Source: CAYJGN01 sp964369635 (GTDB taxonomy: Bacteria; Bacillota; Clostridia; Oscillospirales; Ruminococcaceae). From it: a DNA stretch of 24,435 nucleotides. The position numbers and the translations under genes are program-made. Each line of letters begins with the position of its first letter. Position 1 is the stretch's first letter. Shown here piece by piece: positions 22,462-24,435 of the stretch. The notes beneath the pieces are model-generated. The model searched no databases. It was not told the DNA's origin and worked only from the letters and a program-made list of their open reading frames with translations. Location: assembly GCA_964369635.1 (NCBI GenBank), contig CAYJGN010000028.1, positions 1 through 24,435 of the forward strand, read 5' to 3'.

Positions 22462-23172
22462 TTATCTTAAATTATTAACCGTCTGCTCGGTTTCATCAAC
22501 CGTCTGCATCATCTTAAGCGCCATCGAATAAGCGCTTGAGCTCTCAATCATATAGACCATCTCTCGGGCGGTATCAACATTGCTCATCTCTAAAAATCCA
22601 GTAACAACACGCGCGTCCTGCATAAGAATAGGGGCACCATTTTTATCCTGTGGCAAAAACTCATTTGATCCAACCGATAAAAATCCATCAGTTGAAGTAA
22701 AGGTATAGACACCCGGTTGCTCTAATATCGCACCGTCCACTGCTGTTATTCTGTTTCCTTGCGCATCGAGGACAAGTTTACCGCCATCTGTTGCAAGATA
22801 GAAAGCATCCCCCCTGTCAGATAGGAAGAAGTTTCCGCTTCTTGTATAGGTGATATCACCAGTAGCTGGGTCCTCAAGCATAAAGAATCCCTCATTACCA
22901 GTTATCGCAAAATCAAGAAGCGAAGCAGTTTGGGTAAGACCTGAACCTGTGAAGTCGGTATTAGTATGGCTGATTTTCGCACCAGTTCCAGCTTTAAGGT
23001 TTGTCTCCTCACCTTCAGCAGCTCTCATATTAAAATGGAGCAGGTCGAGGAATACAGGTGTTTTTGCTTTGTATCCGTTGTTATTGACATTCGCCATATT
23101 ATTTGCAACGATATTTAGTTTCTCCTGCTGAACAAGAGCACCTCTTGCCGCCGTATAAAATCCTATGTTCAT
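22462..23172 (-). CDS. Flagellar rod protein, FlgF/FlgG family (second copy)
   Basis: This 236-residue protein belongs to the flagellar rod/hook family (FlgF/FlgG, FlhO/FlhP in Bacillus). The N-terminal signature is KLNIVANNMANVNNNGYKAK near 18-37 and the C-terminal one is GFLEMSNVDTAREMVYMIES followed by AYSMALKMMQT; both form the rod's inner coiled coil. The middle is beta-rich, with LLDFAITGNEGFFML. Length is near that of FlgF. It is the second of two tandem copies after fliA; which is the proximal and which the distal rod protein cannot be fixed by reading alone. ATG start with TGGAG, after an 83-base leader that holds a small hairpin. Confidence 0.9.
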   Translation of the reverse strand: MNIGFYTAARGALVQQEKLNIVANNMANVNNNGYKAKTPVFLDLLHFNMRAAEGEETNLKAGTGAKISHTNTDFTGSGLTQTASLLDFAITGNEGFFMLEDPATGDITYTRSGNFFLSDRGDAFYLATDGGKLVLDAQGNRITAVDGAILEQPGVYTFTSTDGFLSVGSNEFLPQDKNGAPILMQDARVVTGFLEMSNVDTAREMVYMIESSSAYSMALKMMQTVDETEQTVNNLR

Positions 23173-23186
23173 AAAAACTCCATTCT

Positions 23187-23205
23187 ACCGCTATAAACAA
23201 GCGGT
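23187..23205. repeat. Small hairpin in the leader of the second rod gene
   Basis: ACCGCT (23187-23192) and AGCGGT (23200-23205) form a 6-bp stem with a seven-base loop, just upstream of the ribosome-binding site of the second rod gene. It could slow translation or stabilise the RNA; no T tract follows. Confidence 0.35.
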
Positions 23206-23255
23206 CAAATCATCGAATTTTAAGCAATCAACTCAAAACCCTATCCTTGTTTTAA

Positions 23256-24008
23256 TTATAATGAACCTATTTCAGTTACGATTTTAGTTATAAGCTTATC
23301 ATACATCGTCATAATTTGCGCTGAAGCTTGGAAACTTCTCTGCGAATCCATCATCATTGCCATCTGCGAAACAACATCGACGTTTGAAGTTTCAAGAGTT
23401 TTTTGCATAACAGTTGTGTCAGTTGCTATTGCTGCGTTTACCGCTGTATATGTATCACCAGTGCCTTTAATTAAATCGGCATCGTAATCTGCAAAATCAT
23501 CTATACGAAGGGTGGCGACTGTTGCGCCAACAAGGTCGTTTACTATATTTCCGCTCGCATCAACAGAAATTCTATCGGTACCAAGAAATATCTCTCCGCC
23601 CTCGCCTAAAACTCTACCAACACCCTGCTTTACAAGATACCCCTGCTCATCAAGCGAAAAAGAACCGTTTCTTGTGTAAACAACACCCTCATCGGTTTGT
23701 ATTGCAAAAAAGCCAGGACCTGTTAGAGCGAAATCAAGGTTTGAAGTGGTCATATCAAAACCGCCCTGGGTGAAATCGGTATAGTTTCGGTCAGGCGCAA
23801 CCACCTTATTAATAGTCCCTACATCGAATTTATTAGACATCATTTTATCGGTCGAAGAAACAGCAAGCACCTGCTCAAAAGTCGTTGGAACAAGCTGCTC
23901 TGATTTATAGCCTGGCGTTGAAACGTTTGCAAAGTTATTGCTTATAACGTTTAGCGTTCTTCTCTCGGTGAGCGCTGATGATGTTAGATTATAATAGCCC
24001 CAAAACAT
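23256..24008 (-). CDS. Flagellar rod protein, FlgF/FlgG family (first copy)
   Basis: This 250-residue protein is the first of two tandem rod/hook family genes. The N-terminal motif is TLNVISNNFANVSTPGYKSE near 18-37 and the C-terminal one is KTLETSNVDVVSQMAMMM, followed by QRSFQASAQIMTMYDKL. The middle contains SNLDFALTGPGFFAIQT and VVYTRNGSFSLDEQGYL, both typical of FlgF/FlgG rod subunits. It begins 13 bases after the sigma gene, with AGGAGG in between, so fliA and the rod genes share a transcript. It and the second copy probably build the proximal and distal rod. Confidence 0.92.
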   Translation of the reverse strand: MFWGYYNLTSSALTERRTLNVISNNFANVSTPGYKSEQLVPTTFEQVLAVSSTDKMMSNKFDVGTINKVVAPDRNYTDFTQGGFDMTTSNLDFALTGPGFFAIQTDEGVVYTRNGSFSLDEQGYLVKQGVGRVLGEGGEIFLGTDRISVDASGNIVNDLVGATVATLRIDDFADYDADLIKGTGDTYTAVNAAIATDTTVMQKTLETSNVDVVSQMAMMMDSQRSFQASAQIMTMYDKLITKIVTEIGSL

Positions 24009-24021
24009 AATTTCCTCCTTG

Positions 24022-24435
24022 TTAATCCGAAATGAATTTTCGAAGTTTGCCGAGTGCTGCAGAATGAATCTGCGATACTCGAGGTTCTGAAATGCCGAGT
24101 GTTCTTGCGATATCTTTCATATTGAGCTCTTCAACATAATAAAGAGAGATAATTAGCTGCTCTTTCTCGCCGAGCGATTTAATCGCTTCTTTTAGCAGCT
24201 CTTTTTGCTCTTTTTTAAATAGCTTATGCTCTGGCCTACTCATCTCATCTGGGCTCTCTATCTGGATAGCTTTTTTATCCTCGTTTTCTTCAAGCGCCAT
24301 ATCGAGCGATATTACCGAAAAGAGCGGTGATTTACTCATTACTTCGTTATACTTATCATGCTCTATATTAAGTATACCACAAATTTCGTCAATTGTCGGC
24401 TCTCTTCCATTTTTTATGTAAAAATTTTGTGAAGC
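24022..24435 (-). CDS. fliA: Flagellar sigma factor FliA/SigD (sigma-28), partial, N-terminus beyond the window
   Basis: The visible 137 residues are the C-terminal part of a FliA/SigD sigma factor; the frame is open to the window edge, and the ATG at 24339 is internal. Residues near the start (FYIKNGREPTIDEICGIL) are sigma region 3, and the end contains EKEQLIISLYYVEELNMKDIA and then the helix-turn-helix with ISEPRVSQIHSAAL (region 4), which reads the -35 box. Sigma-28 directs late flagellar and chemotaxis genes. In this window its likely targets are the two CTTAA-N15-GTCGATATAAT promoters before fliD and flgM. It is the most upstream gene visible in its operon, followed directly by the rod genes. 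Confidence 0.93.
   Translation of the reverse strand, partial: ASQNFYIKNGREPTIDEICGILNIEHDKYNEVMSKSPLFSVISLDMALEENEDKKAIQIESPDEMSRPEHKLFKKEQKELLKEAIKSLGEKEQLIISLYYVEELNMKDIARTLGISEPRVSQIHSAALGKLRKFISD

Overview
The window looks like a draft-genome scaffold (it contains runs of N) from a motile, Gram-positive, Clostridia-like bacterium of moderately low GC. The reasons are Shine-Dalgarno sites of the AGGAGG type, a Bacillus/Clostridium-type flagellar order flgM-flgN-flgK-flgL-DUF6470-fliW-csrA, a CheC/CheD/CheV chemotaxis set, a Gram-positive-length LexA and a gamma-D-glutamyl-diaminopimelate peptidase homologue. The species cannot be named from this sequence. Almost every gene is on the minus strand; only the M14 peptidase and the serine hydrolase are on plus.

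Layout. Bases 1-365 hold no convincing gene: a G-tract at the scaffold edge, an 80-base element that folds as a cloverleaf, and a degenerate 15-bp tandem repeat. Bases 366-4453 carry an ABC ATPase behind a terminator, then a tightly coupled lexA-acetyltransferase-Nudix-phosphatase operon and a DUF1015 gene. Bases 4737-8166 carry an ADP-ribose pyrophosphatase, a nucleoside hydrolase and a TIGR01906 membrane protein as one operon, followed by a DUF4870-type membrane protein with its own promoter and a repetitive tail that contains an assembly gap. Bases 8208-10334 carry the M14 peptidase (split by a 10-N gap) and a lipoprotein serine hydrolase, ending at a strong bidirectional terminator.

From 10416 to the right edge everything is flagellar or chemotactic. 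Read in the direction of transcription (right to left): the end of a FliA-type sigma factor, two FlgF/FlgG-type rod proteins, cheC-cheD-cheV, a ParA ATPase, a ComFB-domain protein with a long acidic tail, then fliD-fliS-fliT-like and flgM-flgN-flgK-flgL-DUF6470-fliW-csrA.

How they work together. FliA (right edge) should transcribe late flagellar genes; the same motif, CTTAA-N15-GTCGATATAAT, stands before both fliD and flgM, so filament cap, chaperones, junction proteins and the anti-sigma factor FlgM appear to share one promoter class. FliW and CsrA form the known post-transcriptional switch that senses unassembled flagellin. CheC, CheD and CheV provide adaptation. The least explained part is the ParA plus ComFB pair embedded between chemotaxis and filament genes, which may link cell-pole positioning or cyclic-dinucleotide sensing to motility; that is inference.
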